A DNA stretch of 64,000 nt from contig CM060958.1 of assembly GCA_030765055.1 (NCBI GenBank), positions 424,001-488,000 of the forward strand, in the 5' to 3' direction. The position numbers were made by a program, and so were the translations under genes. This document shows, one piece after another, positions 9,954 to 21,925 of the stretch. Source of the DNA: Mantis religiosa (taxonomy: Eukaryota; Arthropoda; Insecta; Mantodea; Mantidae). Under the pieces are notes generated by a model. It was not told where the DNA came from. It searched no databases and saw only the letters and a program-made list of their open reading frames with translations. Position 1 is the first letter of the stretch. The number at the start of each line of letters is the position of its first letter.

Positions 9954-10272
9954 GTTAATTGATGGAAATAATAAGAGTTTAACGATGAAGTCTGGGACTC
10001 AAGTACTTACAATAGTAAGTCGCCACAAACTGTGTATTTGAATACGAGAGTCCCTAGTGGTTAACCAGGAAAATAGAAGTTGGAGAATTTAATGTCAGAA
10101 CGGCACATTGGCTGTGGTAGCTCAATGGGTAAGAGCGACTGGACAGAAATCAGGAGATCCGTGGTTCAAATTCCGGCCATGGCACTGAATTTTTCAGTTT
10201 GACTATCCAAAACTTTAGCCTATACGCGACTAGTGTGAAGAAACGATTCATTTCCATCAGTTAACTTAAGTA
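9954..10272 (+). repeat. SINE1 full unit (+) with inverted terminal 16-mer
   Basis: The unit begins GTTAATTGATGGAAA and ends ATTTCCATCAGTTAAC, so its ends are inverted. I read the first 16 bp as a minimal fold-back of a neighbouring minus unit. The body is complete: CTGGGACTCAAGTACTTAC, the tRNA-like box with GGTTCAAATTC, then TAGCCTATACGCGACTAGTG. Confidence 0.7.
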
Positions 10273-10277
10273 AAACA

Positions 10278-10760
10278 TGTTGGATTCTAAAACAGCAATT
10301 CAGGCTCTAGCTTCAACATCATATCCAAAGATGGAAAAAATTCTAGAAATACAAAATATAATCCAGACCATTAAAAACCTTGGAAAACATATAGCTATGT
10401 AATGGATTCCGGTTGTTTGTGAAGTTCAGTAAAATGAAAGGGCTGATATTATTAGCAGGAAAAGGATGTAAAATTAAACAGAAACAAAAGCCTTTTCATA
10501 TGAATCAATTAAGAGGATTATAAAGAAAAAAAATATTAATAATTACATATCTGGACTAACTGTAAAAAATGAGTAACCGAAATAAGAAAATACTTGTAGA
10601 AAATCCCTCTGTAATTGCGGAATTGCCATGTAAATGTGGTGTTGCCATAATGAGGTTTACTACAGGACCTGATTGCCTTGTGAAACTTCTCCATATTGTG
10701 CTCAAGATAGAGAACATCTACAAAATTATCAAGATATAACTTGTAAGTACTGGGAGAGTT
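10278..10760 (+). pseudogene. LINE RNase H domain fragment
   Basis: Conceptual reading LDSKTAIQALAS...KILEIQNIIQ...KHIAM, stop, WIP...NERADII fits the RNase H domain of I/R1-type LINEs (DSK.A, WIPGH, GNE.AD blocks). It has stops and a weak continuation (GPDCLVKLLHIVLK). No EN or RT is present nearby. Confidence 0.5.
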
Positions 10761-10944
10761 ACTTCATTGTTTACCACAGAGCATTAGCGAGATACAATAA
10801 GTAAATAAGTCTTGATTGAATATAGGTGTGACAAAATCAAGTAATTTTATAATGAAGTAGATGAAATTTTAAACTTCTCTTTGGTTCACAACATTGACAA
10901 TTTTCACATTAGGGGAACAACCTTGTCAGACAAGATGAAACATA

Positions 10945-11880
10945 CGAGGGTGGTCTGAAAAGTTTCCATCCTCAACATGAAGATGGCAGCACTTGTAAAT
11001 AAAATCTAGTGAATTTCTTTGTCCATCTTTTAACAGTTACCAAAGTTTCAGCCATTTTGGACGCTCAATTGTTATGTAACAGTTGTTTGAGTGAGTTGAT
11101 GTGTTTTTATGAAAATGGACAAAATTGAGTATCGAGCTGTCATTAAATATTTGTTCTTTAAAGGCAATACTCCTACACAAATCAAAGATAAGTTGGATTC
11201 TGTATATGGGACTCTGCACCATCATTTTCCATAGTGAAATTTTGGGCAGCTGAATTTAAACGTGGCCGTAAGAGCTTGGGAGATGATGAACGTTCAGGAC
11301 GTCCAAAAACTGTAACTACTGGCGAAAACTTCGCCAAAGTTCACCAAATGATGCTAGACGACCGCCGAGTTCAAGTGAGAGAGATAGCAGAGGCTATGAT
11401 CATGTCAAAAGAACGTGTTTGTCACGTATTAAATAAACATTTAGACATGAAAAAGCTGTCCACACATTGGGTGCCGCGTTTGCTCATGTTAGACCAAAAA
11501 CGTGTTCAAATGAACATTTCCAATGCTTTGTTGGCACAGTTTAGGTGCAATAAATCCTAGTTTTAGTGCCGATCAATTACTGTAGATGAAACTTGGATAC
11601 TGGAGTTTTTAAAATTGGGTGCAAAATCAACTAAACCAGCAGTCAGCAGGTAGGAGATACACTGATTAGGAAACGGGCTAAAGCTCCACCAATTGGTGAT
11701 GACATGCTGACAGTAAAAGTGATACATTTTCCTTAAATCACAAATGTCATAGTTGATTTCAAGGTATCGTCAAGACAGTTACAAGGTTTAAAGATCTTCA
11801 TGGAAAACAATTTGCAGGAAGTCGAAGGCTGTAGATGGCATCAGTACAGCACTGGAAGAAAGAGGTTCTACCAGGAATCA
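10945..11880 (+). mobile_element. Decayed mariner-family transposon
   Basis: It starts with a mariner-like terminus ACGAGGGTGGTCTGAAAAGT after TA. The transposase starts at ATG 11115 (MDKIEYRAVIKYLFFKGNTP) and shifts frame near 11230. It continues WAAEFKRGRKSLGDDERSGR and the linker region WVPRLLM to a stop at 11560. Beyond, TVDETWI (first catalytic Asp) is out of frame and the C-terminal block (KIFMENNLQ...) is remote-looking. No matching right terminus is evident, so the copy is truncated. Confidence 0.7.
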
Positions 11881-11929
11881 TAAGTTTATAATTGATAATG
11901 TATGATATTTAGACAAAATGTCTTTATAA

Positions 11930-12500
11930 ACTATCCTCTAAATACTCCCATACTGAGTAATATGACTTTTTTACCAGCATGTCTTTGATGTCTTATTTTG
12001 GTGGATAATTTATAATACATTTTTATTCCTGCATATAGTGAGCATTTTTCAAATAATGTTAATCTGTGTTCTAGCGGCTTTGCCTTTGGTTCTGGTCTGA
12101 CGGCCGTGTTGTTTTTGTGCACTATGTAGGTTGTCAAAATTTAAATTATGTATTTGCAAAGCTCCAGTATATATTGTGATGGGAAAGTTAATATTTCCAG
12201 GTTTTTGAACAGTGGTCTACAAGATCTTTTTGGTGTGTTATGTGGATTATTAGTTTTGGGTTTTTAATATTGATTCCCAGCCCGTTGCATGACCTGCAAC
12301 AGAAAATTTGCAAAAGGTGTAATGGGAGATGCTGATTAGTTTCTCACTTTTGGTGACGATCTGGTAGAAATCTTGTAGATGCCTTGGAGCTCTGGAGCAA
12401 TGAGTCTTACCTCTGGTCGCAGTCTTGGAGTAAAGGTATTTGATACTGCAATTGTTGGAAAATAAACAAATATTGTTCTCTTTTAAATATTGTGGGATTT
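11930..12500 (-). pseudogene. LINE ORF2 C-terminal fragment (-)
   Basis: Minus-strand readings CRPLFKNLEILTFPSQYILE (frameshifted) and HRLTLFEKCSLYAGIKMYYK match the conserved C-terminal region of CR1/Jockey-like LINE polymerases. It has several frame changes and no intact ORF. Confidence 0.5.
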
Positions 12501-12743
12501 ATTCCACAAAATAATTAGTAAATTCTACCACTAGTGCAACACAAATGCATTCACTATTAAGTGTTTTCTGCACAATCGCAGAATGACACAAAAACACGTC
12601 TTACTAGCATGATGCCAAGTTATCTGATTATACTGGGTTCTCTGCACACAATGTTTCTAGAACTAAATTACGTCTCTTTTATTGATCCACATCACCACAT
12701 TATGTAATTGCATTATTGCAATCACCAACATCAACAATATTAT

Positions 12744-13250
12744 TTAAAGTCAACATGAAAAATTCAATGCTATGGCCGAGATTTGAACCATGGATCTCCT
12801 GGTTTCCGTCCAGTCACTCTAACCCATTGAGCTACCATGGTCAATGTCCCATCCTGACATTAAATTCACCATTTGACTTGTATATTTCCCCAGTAAACTA
12901 CTAGGGGCTCTCGCATTCAACATACACAGTTTGTGGTGATTTACTATCGTAAGTACTTGAGTCCCAGGCTTCATCATTTAACTCTTATTATTTTAGTTAA
13001 TTGATTGAAATTAATAATTTCTTTACACTAGCCATATATAGGCTAAGGTTTTTGATGGATAGAGTCAACATGAAAAATTCAATGCCATGGACGGGATTTG
13101 AACCACGGATCTCCTGGTTTCTGTCCAGTCGCTGGTACCCATTGAGCTACCATGGCCAATGTGAACTTTTCATGTTGACTCTATCCATCAAAAACCTTAA
13201 CCTACATACAGCTAGTGTAAAGAAATTATTAATTTCCATCAATTAATTAA
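12744..13250. repeat. SINE1 insertion: minus unit plus fold-back, 8-bp TSD
   Basis: The layout matches 9037-9632. A minus unit starts GTCAACATGAAAAATTC and ends ...TTCATCATTTAACTC. A second minus partial folds back at about 13162 into a plus 3' end (TTTTCATGTTGACTC...TTAATTTCCATCAATTAA). The direct repeat AATATTAT lies at 12736-12743 and 13251-13258. Confidence 0.7.
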
Positions 13251-13384
13251 AATATTATGTAACGTTTAACTTGTGTTGTATCATTCCGTGGCCTACCCAA
13301 TTTCACATTTCCTATTTTGTGCAAATTAGCTTTCTCCAGAACTATTCAAAATAAATTATTAAAGTTTAAAAAACAGAAATAACT

Positions 13385-13590
13385 ATCATGGACCCCAGAG
13401 GATTTTTCCACACATCATAATAGATACAAAGTAACTAAAATATACTACTTTTCTAGTCTTCAAGTTTGTTATTTGGGATAGGCACATGTTAAAACAGGAA
13501 GAATTTAATCTTTTGTCTATGTATTGTATATGTTCCTGCCATTTTAATTGATTATTTATATATATGGTATTCATTTTTATTTGTTATTTC
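13385..13590 (-). pseudogene. LINE RT thumb fragment (-)
   Basis: Minus-strand NNQLKWQEHIQYIDKRLNSS ... TRKVVYFSYFVSIM resembles the LGI.ID..L.W..HI..I..KL block after the LINE RT palm. About 60 codons; nothing else of the element remains. Confidence 0.5.
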
Positions 13591-13599
13591 CCTACTCCG

Positions 13600-13965
13600 A
13601 TTGAACAAGAATGATGTCATAGTTGACTGGTGAGTATCTTGAAATCATAGTGACCTCTACAGAGAAGAAGCGGTAATGTTTGCAGAACAGTAACTAACTA
13701 CAATACTCTGAGCGTGATTGCACTGAAAACTAATACAACCGGCCTCGCTTTTCACCGCTCTTTACGGTAATCATGATTATCATTCTAGTACATTGGTAAA
13801 GTAGCACGTTTCTACTCTAAAGGTGGATATGTAGACAGAGCATTGCGTCTTCGTGGTTGAATGCTACGTTCGTACCAGCATTAAATTAGTGCAGCATGTA
13901 AATATATTTTAAACCATAAATATAAGCAGAAGCATTATTAACAGTGAAGTATTCTTCATTTTTTA
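13600..13965. other. No recognisable feature
   Basis: I see no coding or repeat signature. Confidence 0.4.
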
Positions 13966-14056
13966 GTTTGATTTAAGAGTCACTATGTTTACACTCAACA
14001 ATTATACAACATAGTAAGTGAAGTTGAGTGTAAACATAGTGACTCTTAAATCAGAC
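13966..14056. repeat. Short inverted repeat, 34-bp arms
   Basis: The arms GTTTGATTTAAGAGTCACTA...CTCAAC (13966-13999) and its near-perfect complement (14023-14056) flank a 23-bp loop. It could be a miniature fold-back element. No TSD is evident. Confidence 0.6.
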
Positions 14057-14240
14057 TCAAAAATATTTTAAACCACTGCATGGAGGAATTTATGCAACGC
14101 TATCCGGTATTCAGAGAAGTCCCTCGGAGTGTAATGTCAAAAGTGTCCAGGTAATGCCAAATTGACATAATTTTGTTTGTAACATAAATGTCTTACGTAT
14201 TATCAGTATAAGATATAAATTTTTTGTCATTCTCACGCTT

Positions 14241-14494
14241 TTTTTTTTTTTTTTTTTTTTTGTAATTTACGTCCTCCAACGTTAAGTCATATCGGACGAT
14301 GAATGAAAAGAGTGAAATGATGCTCACATGAGCCCAGGGTCCATAGAGCTGAGAGTCACCCGACATTCGTCTTTTTAGGATAAGGGAAAACCCCGGAGAA
14401 AACCTTATCCAGGTGACTCACCCTGACCGAGATTCGAACTTGGGACCTCTTGAACGTGAGGCAGACACGCTGCCACCATGCTACCGAGGCGGGC
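14241..14494 (-). repeat. SINE2 insertion, 12-bp TSD
   Basis: On the complement: head GCCCGCCTCGGTAGCATGG, box B (AGTTCGAATCTC), body (AACGTTGGAGGACGTAAATTAC) and poly(A), seen here as T(23). ATTCTCACGCTT at 14229-14240 and 14495-14506 is the TSD. The poly(A) tail and TSD indicate LINE-type mobilisation. Confidence 0.85.
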
Positions 14495-14654
14495 ATTCTC
14501 ACGCTTAATTAAAATGTCTATTAATGTTGGTATCCTTAATGTCTTTTAAAGCCAATAGGTGAATCAAACATTTCCAAGATACAAGATCAGTTACAAAATG
14601 AGAAATACTCAACGCTATAAAGTGACGGTCCCAATTTAGAAGTAATAAACATAA

Positions 14655-15094
14655 TGTGACTTTGTGGGTTCGTAGAATTAAAAGTCCGAGTTGCAGATAT
14701 TCCAAATGTGCTTTATTTCTGTAGAAATATACTGTTCAATTCTCACTTAACATTACGTCACATACACAACACAATCTACCTAGGTCGATGAGCACAACAA
14801 CAGCATTCTGATTACACCTGTTTACATCAGCTCTCGTTACAACACTTTACACTGTTTATGACTCTGCTCTGTTTGCGACTGACTCTTGGCGAGTCGTTGC
14901 CTTCTTAAATACTTCATCTGATAATTCCAGACTGTTCCGGAACAAGAAACTGAATGATCTGTATCATTCAAGATGTCACCAGAAATTTCCATTTATCTCT
15001 GTTTGTTTCAGCAGACCTTTATCTATGTGCTATCTTTATCTGCCTGCTCTTTGTGTACACAAGCCGTGCTATCGTAGATAACAGGTTCGCGACA
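14655..15094 (-). repeat. Solo LTR of a Gypsy-family element, 4-bp TSD ATAA
   Basis: On the complement it begins TGTCGCGAACC and ends CACAAAGTCACA, the same terminal block as the Gypsy LTRs here. Flanks are ATAA (14651-14654) and ATAA (15095-15098). No internal sequence adjoins. It is a 440-bp solo LTR, presumably left by LTR-LTR recombination. Its interior differs from the Gypsy-1 LTR, so it marks another subfamily. Confidence 0.85.
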
Positions 15095-15138
15095 ATAAGT
15101 AAATATCATAAATATATAATATAAATAATCTGTTTCTT

Positions 15139-15365
15139 GCCTGTCTCCATGGTGTGAGGTAGTGTGTGTACCTCACACTCAAGAGGTCGTGAGTTCGAAT
15201 CTCACTAAGTATAAGTTACCTGGATCTTTCCAGGCTTTTCCCTTATCCTATGAAGACAAATGTCGGGTAACTCTGAGCTCTAGGGATCCTGGACTCATTT
15301 GAATATCATCATCCATTTCATTCATTGTTCGATAACATGCACTGTTGAAAGGACAAAGAAAGAAA
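15139..15365 (+). repeat. Old SINE2 copy, 12-bp TSD
   Basis: AATCTGTTTCTT at 15127-15138 and 15366-15377 brackets it. It has box B GAGTTCGAATCTC and the SINE2 body (CTTATCCTATGAAGACAAATG) with an A-rich tail. It is more diverged than the copies at 14.2 and 16.0 kb. Confidence 0.8.
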
Positions 15366-15377
15366 AATCTGTTTCTT

Positions 15378-15835
15378 TACTAAAATGTTTTGAAACTAAT
15401 ACTATTATTATTAATTTGATATTCCTTTATTAAATTATATTAAACTATATATCTTCACAGAGAAACACAAATTTCAAGATATTGTTTGCATTTATCTGTC
15501 GTTTATTGTTCACATTCATTAAAACAAATTACAACAGTTATCGTATCTAAGTACCAGGCAAAATTATGCAGCTTTATATTATGCGGGCAGGACCCACATC
15601 TCAAATAATATATTTAGCTGCCAGTAGAGGGAGGCCTCAAAGCTGCTGTCAGCAGATCAAGTACGATCTCAAGCCACTAGGGGAATCGTATATTAACACG
15701 CTCCATCAGCGATGCTAATGATGACATCAAATTTTGCGCGGTAAAACCACAAATTAAAATGAACACTGTGTATATACCTGGTATTTTTGTTGAGGTGGCG
15801 CTACCTATATTGGTGGGGTGTAACATATTATCTAC
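15378..15835. other. No recognisable feature
   Basis: It includes a slightly richer stretch at 15580-15740 without ORFs. I see no family match within the window. Confidence 0.4.
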
Positions 15836-16440
15836 TTTTGTTTGTTTTAAGTGCATAACAGAAGTTTTAGTTGTATTCAGTTTTAGTCCATTGTTTTAAG
15901 TGCAGACATTTTCTGTATCAGCTCTATGTTATTGCTTTTATCCTAATTGTGGTATCATCAGCATACATTGTTTTTTCGCATGTTTTTCGGGATATTATTT
16001 GTATATAGGATGTAAAGCAGTGGTCCTTAAGCCCGCCTTGGTAGCATGTCTGCCTCACATTCAAGAGGTCCCGAGTTTGAATCTCGGTCAGGGTGTTACC
16101 TGGATAAGGTTTTTTCCGGGGTTTTCCCTTATCCTGATTGACAAATGTCGGGTAACTCTAAGCTCCATTGACCCCAGACTCATTTGAGCATCATTTCACC
16201 CATTTCATTCATCATCCGATATGACTTAACGTTGGAGGACGTAAATTGCAAACAAAACAAAAAAAAAAAAAAAAAAAAAAAAAAAAGAAAAGTGGTCCTT
16301 AAACACTTCCCTATGGTACCGCATATTTTATTGTGTTCCAGTTTGTGCCTCCCATTACTAAGTTTTAGAATTTTTGTTTTCTGTCAAAATATCTACAGCT
16401 GTAATGTGACTGGCCTTTGTACAATCTTGTTCTCAACAAG
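15836..16440 (-). pseudogene. LINE RT palm fragment (-), split by a SINE2
   Basis: Minus-strand reading NTIKYAVP-stop-GSV (the QGSVLGP box) up to about 16300, then after the SINE2 continues PLLYILYTNNIPKN...YADDTTI (RT catalytic box) and LKQWTK. The SINE2 at 16031-16290 sits exactly inside this RT region. Stops are numerous. Confidence 0.55.
16031..16290 (+). repeat. SINE2 insertion, 12-bp TSD
   Basis: Head GCCCGCCTTGGTAGCATGTC, box B GAGTTTGAATCTC, a body as in the other copies, and an A-run of about 28. AGTGGTCCTTAA at 16019-16030 and 16291-16302 is a perfect TSD. Confidence 0.9.
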
Positions 16441-16570
16441 ACATTAGCTGAATAGGATGAGTCATGCAATGAAGGGAAAAGTACTGTAAACCCGCGGCAA
16501 GAAAGCAAGAGCGGTTTTAACTGTTTATCTGCTATGTTAGTGAAAATGAGTCATCCATGCTGCCAGATCT

Positions 16571-17439
16571 GAGGGCTGTTCAATAAAGAATGATCATAAT
16601 TTTTTTAGTCATAATTTTTCACACTAAAATTAAATCTTATTATATTCTGTTAGCTTAATGTGAAACAAACACGCCGTAGTAGTTTTATTGTTGGTACTCC
16701 TGGTTCCCGCCTGTAAGAACCAGGCAGTTAAAGTTGATGTTAGAGGAAGATCCAGAGTTTCTTTCAAACATAATCACTGCTGATGAAACTTGGCTACATC
16801 ATTTTGATCCTGAGAGTAAACAGCAAAGCTCAGTGTGGAAATCTCCTTCATCACCGACACCCCAAAAAAGCAAAAGTGGTTGCTTCTACTGGGAAAGTTA
16901 TGGTCATCTCATTCTTTGATATTCATGGAATGGTTTATCAGCATGTTGTACCTGCACACACATCAGTAACTGGACAATACTACAGGGATGTCCTGAAAAC
17001 ATTGCAAGTCCATATCAGGTGCAAAAAACCACATTTCTGTGAAGCAGGCTGGATGCTGCACCACGATAATGCGCAGCCGCATATTGACAATGTTGTTGCT
17101 GAGTATCTTCCAAAAATCAACATGAAGTACATCTCTCATCCTCCCTATAGTCCGGATTTAGCCCCATGTGACTTTTTTATACTCCCTAACTTAAGAAACG
17201 CCTTCGAGGGAGGCATTATCCACTATCAGAAGCAGTGGTGAAGGCTGTGGAGGTGATTTTGAAGGATCTCTCAAAAAATGGTTTCCAGCATTTCTTTGAA
17301 GACTGGCAGAAACGCTGGGACAAGTGCATCACATTCAGGGGAGACTATTTTGAGAAGGACCGTCAAAATTATGAAGATGAGTAAAGGTACGTTGTAAAAA
17401 AAAAAAAAAAATGTGATCATGCTTTATTGAACAGCCCTC
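16571..17439 (+). mobile_element. Internally deleted mariner transposon
   Basis: The ends are inverted GAGGGCTGTTCAATAAAG... (16571) and its complement (to 17439). The transposase C-terminal two thirds is readable over two frames: ADETWLHHFDPESKQQ (first Asp) in one, then after a shift near 16870 MLHHDNAQPHI (second Asp) and YSPDLAPCDFF (third Asp). The spacing suits the mariner DD34D group. The N-terminal DNA-binding half is deleted and an A-run lies near the right end. A flanking TA is present on the right (17441-17442) but not on the left. Confidence 0.8.
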
Positions 17440-17440
17440 G

Positions 17441-18168
17441 TAATATTTGTAGCAGTAACTGTAGTGATAGGTATTATGTATCGGTGAGTTATGTGACATT
17501 TGCATATATGAATCTAGCATCCTTGTCATACTGGGCATGAGCAAGCCTAAACACCATGCGAACAGCAAAAGTGATTACCTTACACATTCCTCTAGCTTGC
17601 CTTCTTCTTGTGGGTCTACAGTAAATGGGAAGGTGTTTGTCCTTGAGCGTTAGTAGGTGAGCAACCAATCTAGAGTCCTGCGATGTTGTCATATTGCATT
17701 CCCCCTAAGTGGTGTGATAAGCGGCAAACTAATCAGTCTGTAATAAATATTATTCGTGCCAAGACAAAAATTCAGATTTTGCAAAAACTGATCCATGAGG
17801 AAGGAGAGAGTAATGTATTTAACATAACTGTAAAAAACCCATATTTTTAGCTCAAATAGTTTTCCTAATACAAATAAAGTAGATACCATTGTATTATAAC
17901 AATGCATTACAATGTAAGCACTGTAATAAACATTATTGGTTGACATGTATGCGTGAATGTATATTTGAAATTACTCAGAACTGAAACGTAGTGACGTAGT
18001 GAAAGATGAATAAGCCAAGGTGTTTGTTAAATTTGATGAGAGGAAATGATACAGTCATTGCTAGTCTGGCAGAACGTGTCTTGTCACATTATATCTTTGT
18101 TTACGAATGATTTGTAATATCTATTTACTCTAGAGAGTTCAAAGCAGCATTATTCAGTTACTCAATTT
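17441..18168. other. No recognisable feature
   Basis: Minus ORFs at 17489-17692 and 17689-17946 lack motifs. Confidence 0.4.
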
Positions 18169-18444
18169 ATGTTGCAAACAGAAATATTTTTAAACGGACT
18201 GACGTTAAATGACTTATTTACGAATAAATTGATAAGGAACACAAGACTGGGAAAACTGCGTGAGACATCAGATAAACTACAAGAAGACGACTTTTGGAAA
18301 GAAATAACATATAATAAGATTTTGGAACCTATCATCATAAATTTGCAGTACTCTGACATTGAAGACAATGACGAATTATCTCTTAATGTAACATTCACAG
18401 CTATATGGGTTTACACTGGTACTTTCGTTGGATTAGAAAAATAA
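18169..18444 (+). CDS. Hypothetical ORF, 91 codons, unrecognised
   Basis: The ORF MLQTEIFLNGLTLNDLFTNK... ends WVYTGTFVGLEK-stop. It has a balanced amino-acid composition, an acidic stretch (YSDIEDNDELSLNVTF), no transmembrane segment, and no transposase or RT motif. It is not repeated elsewhere in the window. It could be a host exon, an eroded gene or chance. There is no clear splice site at its start and no poly(A) signal was identified. Confidence 0.3.
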   Translation: MLQTEIFLNGLTLNDLFTNKLIRNTRLGKLRETSDKLQEDDFWKEITYNKILEPIIINLQYSDIEDNDELSLNVTFTAIWVYTGTFVGLEK

Positions 18445-18949
18445 GTAATTCATAAAATATAATTAATTTTAAATTAAATATTTAAAACTTTTGCTTAATA
18501 TACTAATATCCATTTGCAATTGTTATTTCAACTGCATTATTATAAAGCTTTGGAAAATTCAGTTTGAATTAGTGCCACGAACACTCGCAAGTGTGCGAGA
18601 GGGAAATATAAAAAGAGTGGGGATAACGAGGTGACAACTGTAAAGGCTATAACGCATCTCATTGGCTACATGCGAGAACTCTTCCCATTTGAAACACACA
18701 ATAGTGTTTAACATTTTCTTTTGCTACCAATTTAGATGGAACCATTTTTCTCACTTGTGATAGGAAAATTCAGGAATCCGAGGTATTTTAAGGGCGAGAA
18801 TACCTAAACCTATGGAATATAATTTTATAGGGACAGTGGTTACTGAAACTGAACATTTGAATGAAAAAGAAACAGAAGAAGACCCATCAATGGCAGTACT
18901 TTCATCTCAAACTGACATCATGGGAGAACGTTTTAATATAGAACAGAGT
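18445..18949. other. No recognisable feature
   Basis: A stretch at 18840-18960 reads openly (TETEHLNEKETEEDPSM) and may be part of the PLE-E copy that follows, but I cannot confirm it. Confidence 0.35.
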
Positions 18950-19365
18950 AGCGAACTTAGAAATTCCACCAGTCGATAATTTGATAAAGAAGTTCATAGT
19001 TCTACCACCAGAGAGCAGACAACAGACGATAGTCAGACCTGTCCAGCTAAACATTTACATAAAATTGGAATATATCAGTCTCCAGTCTAAAAGAAGAAAT
19101 GTACTTCAAAAATGTACATCAGTTCACAATATACAAAATAATTATGAAAAATAATGGAGTGTAAGACTTCATTGACTTCATTGTCAACTGTTGGGTATTA
19201 AAAAGCAAGTCAGACCTTTGAGATTGAAAATGGAAACAACTACTCCCAAAATGAGTTTGTCAAAAAATATAAATGTAGGTGACAAGAGCGTAAAACTGAC
19301 TACAAATAGTTTTTTCAATTAATTTGGATGTCACTGTTACTGAATTCCTTCAAAGCACGCCTTCT
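18950..19365 (+). pseudogene. PLE-E C-terminus and tail (+)
   Basis: LEIPPVDNLIKKFIVLPPES matches the PLE-E copies at 48.5 and 48.8 kb, which read FEIPPVDNLTKKFIV. The tail AACTGACTACAAATAGTTTT with TCAATTAATTT follows. Only the end of the protein remains. Confidence 0.55.
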
Positions 19366-20279
19366 GCAACTCGGAATAGGAAGCAGTCAATCATGGATTC
19401 TTTTTAATGCAGCAAAGAGTTCTGAGCATTGTAGGCTGACTTCTAGGTTTGTTTAGGACAGATTTTCTGGCTCCTACTCCGTATAGTTGAACATGATCTC
19501 CATACGACATCTTGGAGAGGATTTAAGATTATTGTGCATATGGTATGGCATGACACGACTTTTAACACTGAAAAACAAGCATTTTTGCAAGGTATGTGTG
19601 CTGATTTAGAAAATCCCAGTGGAAAAGGCTGAAGGCCTTTCATTATAAACTTGTTTCACTTTCATTGCTCATTCATTCAATTTCATTATGAACTTGTATT
19701 TTTGTATGCATTCATATCCTTATTTGTATGATTTTATCTATCTTCCTGGCAATTATTGACATTTACTGTAGGTTTAAATGTGACGGGAAGGCACCCCCTA
19801 TGGTGCGAAAGCATTAGACAATTAGAGTGAGGGGGAAGGTAGTTGCATGCAGAGTGATACATGTCAGCGGGGCAAGGTTATATGAAACAGAGATTAATTA
19901 TAATTTCTTCTGTCTTCAACAGTAGTTCATTATTTTTTCGGCCCATTTTACTTTACTTCTGCAAACCACTGTGCCTGCTGGTCATTTGCCATGAGACAGA
20001 GTGCAGGCTACTCACAAAGGGATAGCATTTTTTAAATGTAAGTTTCCTTTGGTGTGCAAGTACTTTTTGTCCCTGAGAAATTCACAAATGAGCTTTATTT
20101 TTATAGAAGTGATGCCTTGTTTATAATGAATAAATAGTAGGTTTATAATGAATATGATCTTTTGTTTTTAATTGTTACACGTTCCATTTATAACTCCAGT
20201 GGTCATATTGGTGGCCATTCTCATTTGGAACATATCGAAAGTGTTAACTCGTATTCATTGTTTTCTTTTTATCATTAGA
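19366..20279. other. No recognisable feature
   Basis: AT-rich, with one richer patch at 19780-19870. I see no shared repeat. Confidence 0.4.
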
Positions 20280-20432
20280 TCACGCACACCTTCGCACCCT
20301 CATGCATACTTCCAGACTCTGGGGAAGGTTAGGAATTATCTTATGTCGGAGAAAAATCCCCACCCTCACGACTGGGAATCGAACCCGGGACCCCTTGTAT
20401 GGCAGGCAGAGCTACGGGACCAGCCAATATAA
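20280..20432 (-). repeat. SINE4: tRNA-headed repeat (-)
   Basis: The complement reads TGGTCCCGTAGCTCTGCCTG then GGTCCCGGGTTCGATTCCCA, good A and B boxes of an RNA polymerase III promoter. The body is GGTGGGGATTTTTCTCCGAC. Only copy in the window; no TSD found. Confidence 0.55.
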
Positions 20433-21235
20433 TCTTATTGAAGCTGCCACCTGCCAAATGTCACTATACACTTTAAAAATTCTTCGGAATACCAATTTTC
20501 ATTAAAGGTTCAGTAATGTATTAATACTTTCTTTTAATTGTATGTGAAAGATTACTAAGGCATTTAGTTGTATTATCAAACAGATACTACAAATTATTAA
20601 ATTATAGGTGAGTCGTATTTTTACACATCAGCTTCACTTACGTACCTATATTGAGGACATGTTTTGTGAACCATCGTTCACATCATCTGCTCTGTGACTA
20701 AAGCTTGATCCAGAGGTGTGCGTAGTTCTTGAGTTGCTGCTGCCATCTGTTGATTTTGTGATGAATTTAAATGTGGGATTGATTGTCTTCTGATGGGATT
20801 TCAAAGTTCATTAGTTGGTTTTTATGTTTTTCTATGTATATTCTCTCCCATATGATGAGTTCACTATGTTTTTGTACGTATTTTAGTAATTTGTTGCCAA
20901 TTTCATGATTTTCAGACCAGAAATGAGCTGCTATTGCATACTTATCAATATTTTTGTATCTTAAAGTGCCTAAAATGTTCTTTCTTTCTAGTGCCTATGT
21001 TTCCTTTTGTCTTCCCTATGTAAATTTTTTCACAGTCTTTACACTTAATCTTGTAAATGCCTGACTTTTCTTATTAGTATTATTACAGTTAAGTTGTTTG
21101 GTTGGTTGCTAATGCTCATAGAGTTGGAGAATTTCCATTTTCCTTCTGGCCTCCCAATAACGTGTGACAGTTGTGCTGTCAGTTCTCCATCTGTTTTTGT
21201 CAGGGCATTACACTGGAGCAGATGATCTCCGTCCA

Positions 21236-21925
21236 TCAATGAGTTCGGGTCCCTACACAGTGTGCAGGTCGGGGATTCAAAAATATTAATCCTGTATAGA
21301 TGAGCGGCCAGTCATGGTCAGTAATCAGTCGGAAGATGGCAACAGTACTGCTTCTTGGGTAGTCTGGGATGGGATTTTTACTTCCTTGTAGAATTTTCCA
21401 TTGCTTGTTGGTACTTTTTTCTTTACATTCTTCTTTCCAGAATATGTTGATTCTATTGTTTATATGTAGTTTTGATGGGTGGAATGAGGTGTTTTGTTGG
21501 CAGCTTTGTTTTATTTGTGTTCCTTTTTTTGCCAAGGAATCTGCTATTTCATTGCCTGTAATTCCACAGTGGGATGGAATCCACTGGAAGTGTAGTATTC
21601 GTAATGAACTGTAAATTTCAAGTATTCTATTGTTGTTAGGATACAGTGAGGATAGGGCTGGAAGTGCTGATTTAGAGTCGCTTAGAATCACTGCTTTAGA
21701 GAAAGAGTTCACATGGTTGAAGAGTTGTTTCAACAAGGTGTTGATTGCTTCTAATTCTCCATCATAGTGGGTTGCTAGTGTGCCAAAACAGATGTAACAA
21801 TTGAATATTTTATTATGTATTCCTGCTCCAGCATTACTTTCTTTGTCAAATAGGGAGCCGTCTGTGTATATGTGTAGCCATGAGTCTTGTGGATAATAAG
21901 TTTCAGTTGTTTCTAGAGCTAGCAT
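21236..21925 (-). pseudogene. LINE RNase H domain, open for 229 codons
   Basis: Minus-strand frame with IYTDGSLFDKESNAGAG (first catalytic Asp), DGELEAINTLL (Glu), LSDSKSALPAL (Asp) and WIPSHCGITGNEIADSLAKK (His and final Asp). The RNase H active-site residues are therefore all present. The domain removes RNA during target-primed synthesis. A frame change at about 21238 leads into LMDGDHLLQC, the remnant of a C-terminal zinc motif. It is part of the truncated LINE and not an independent gene. Confidence 0.75.
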
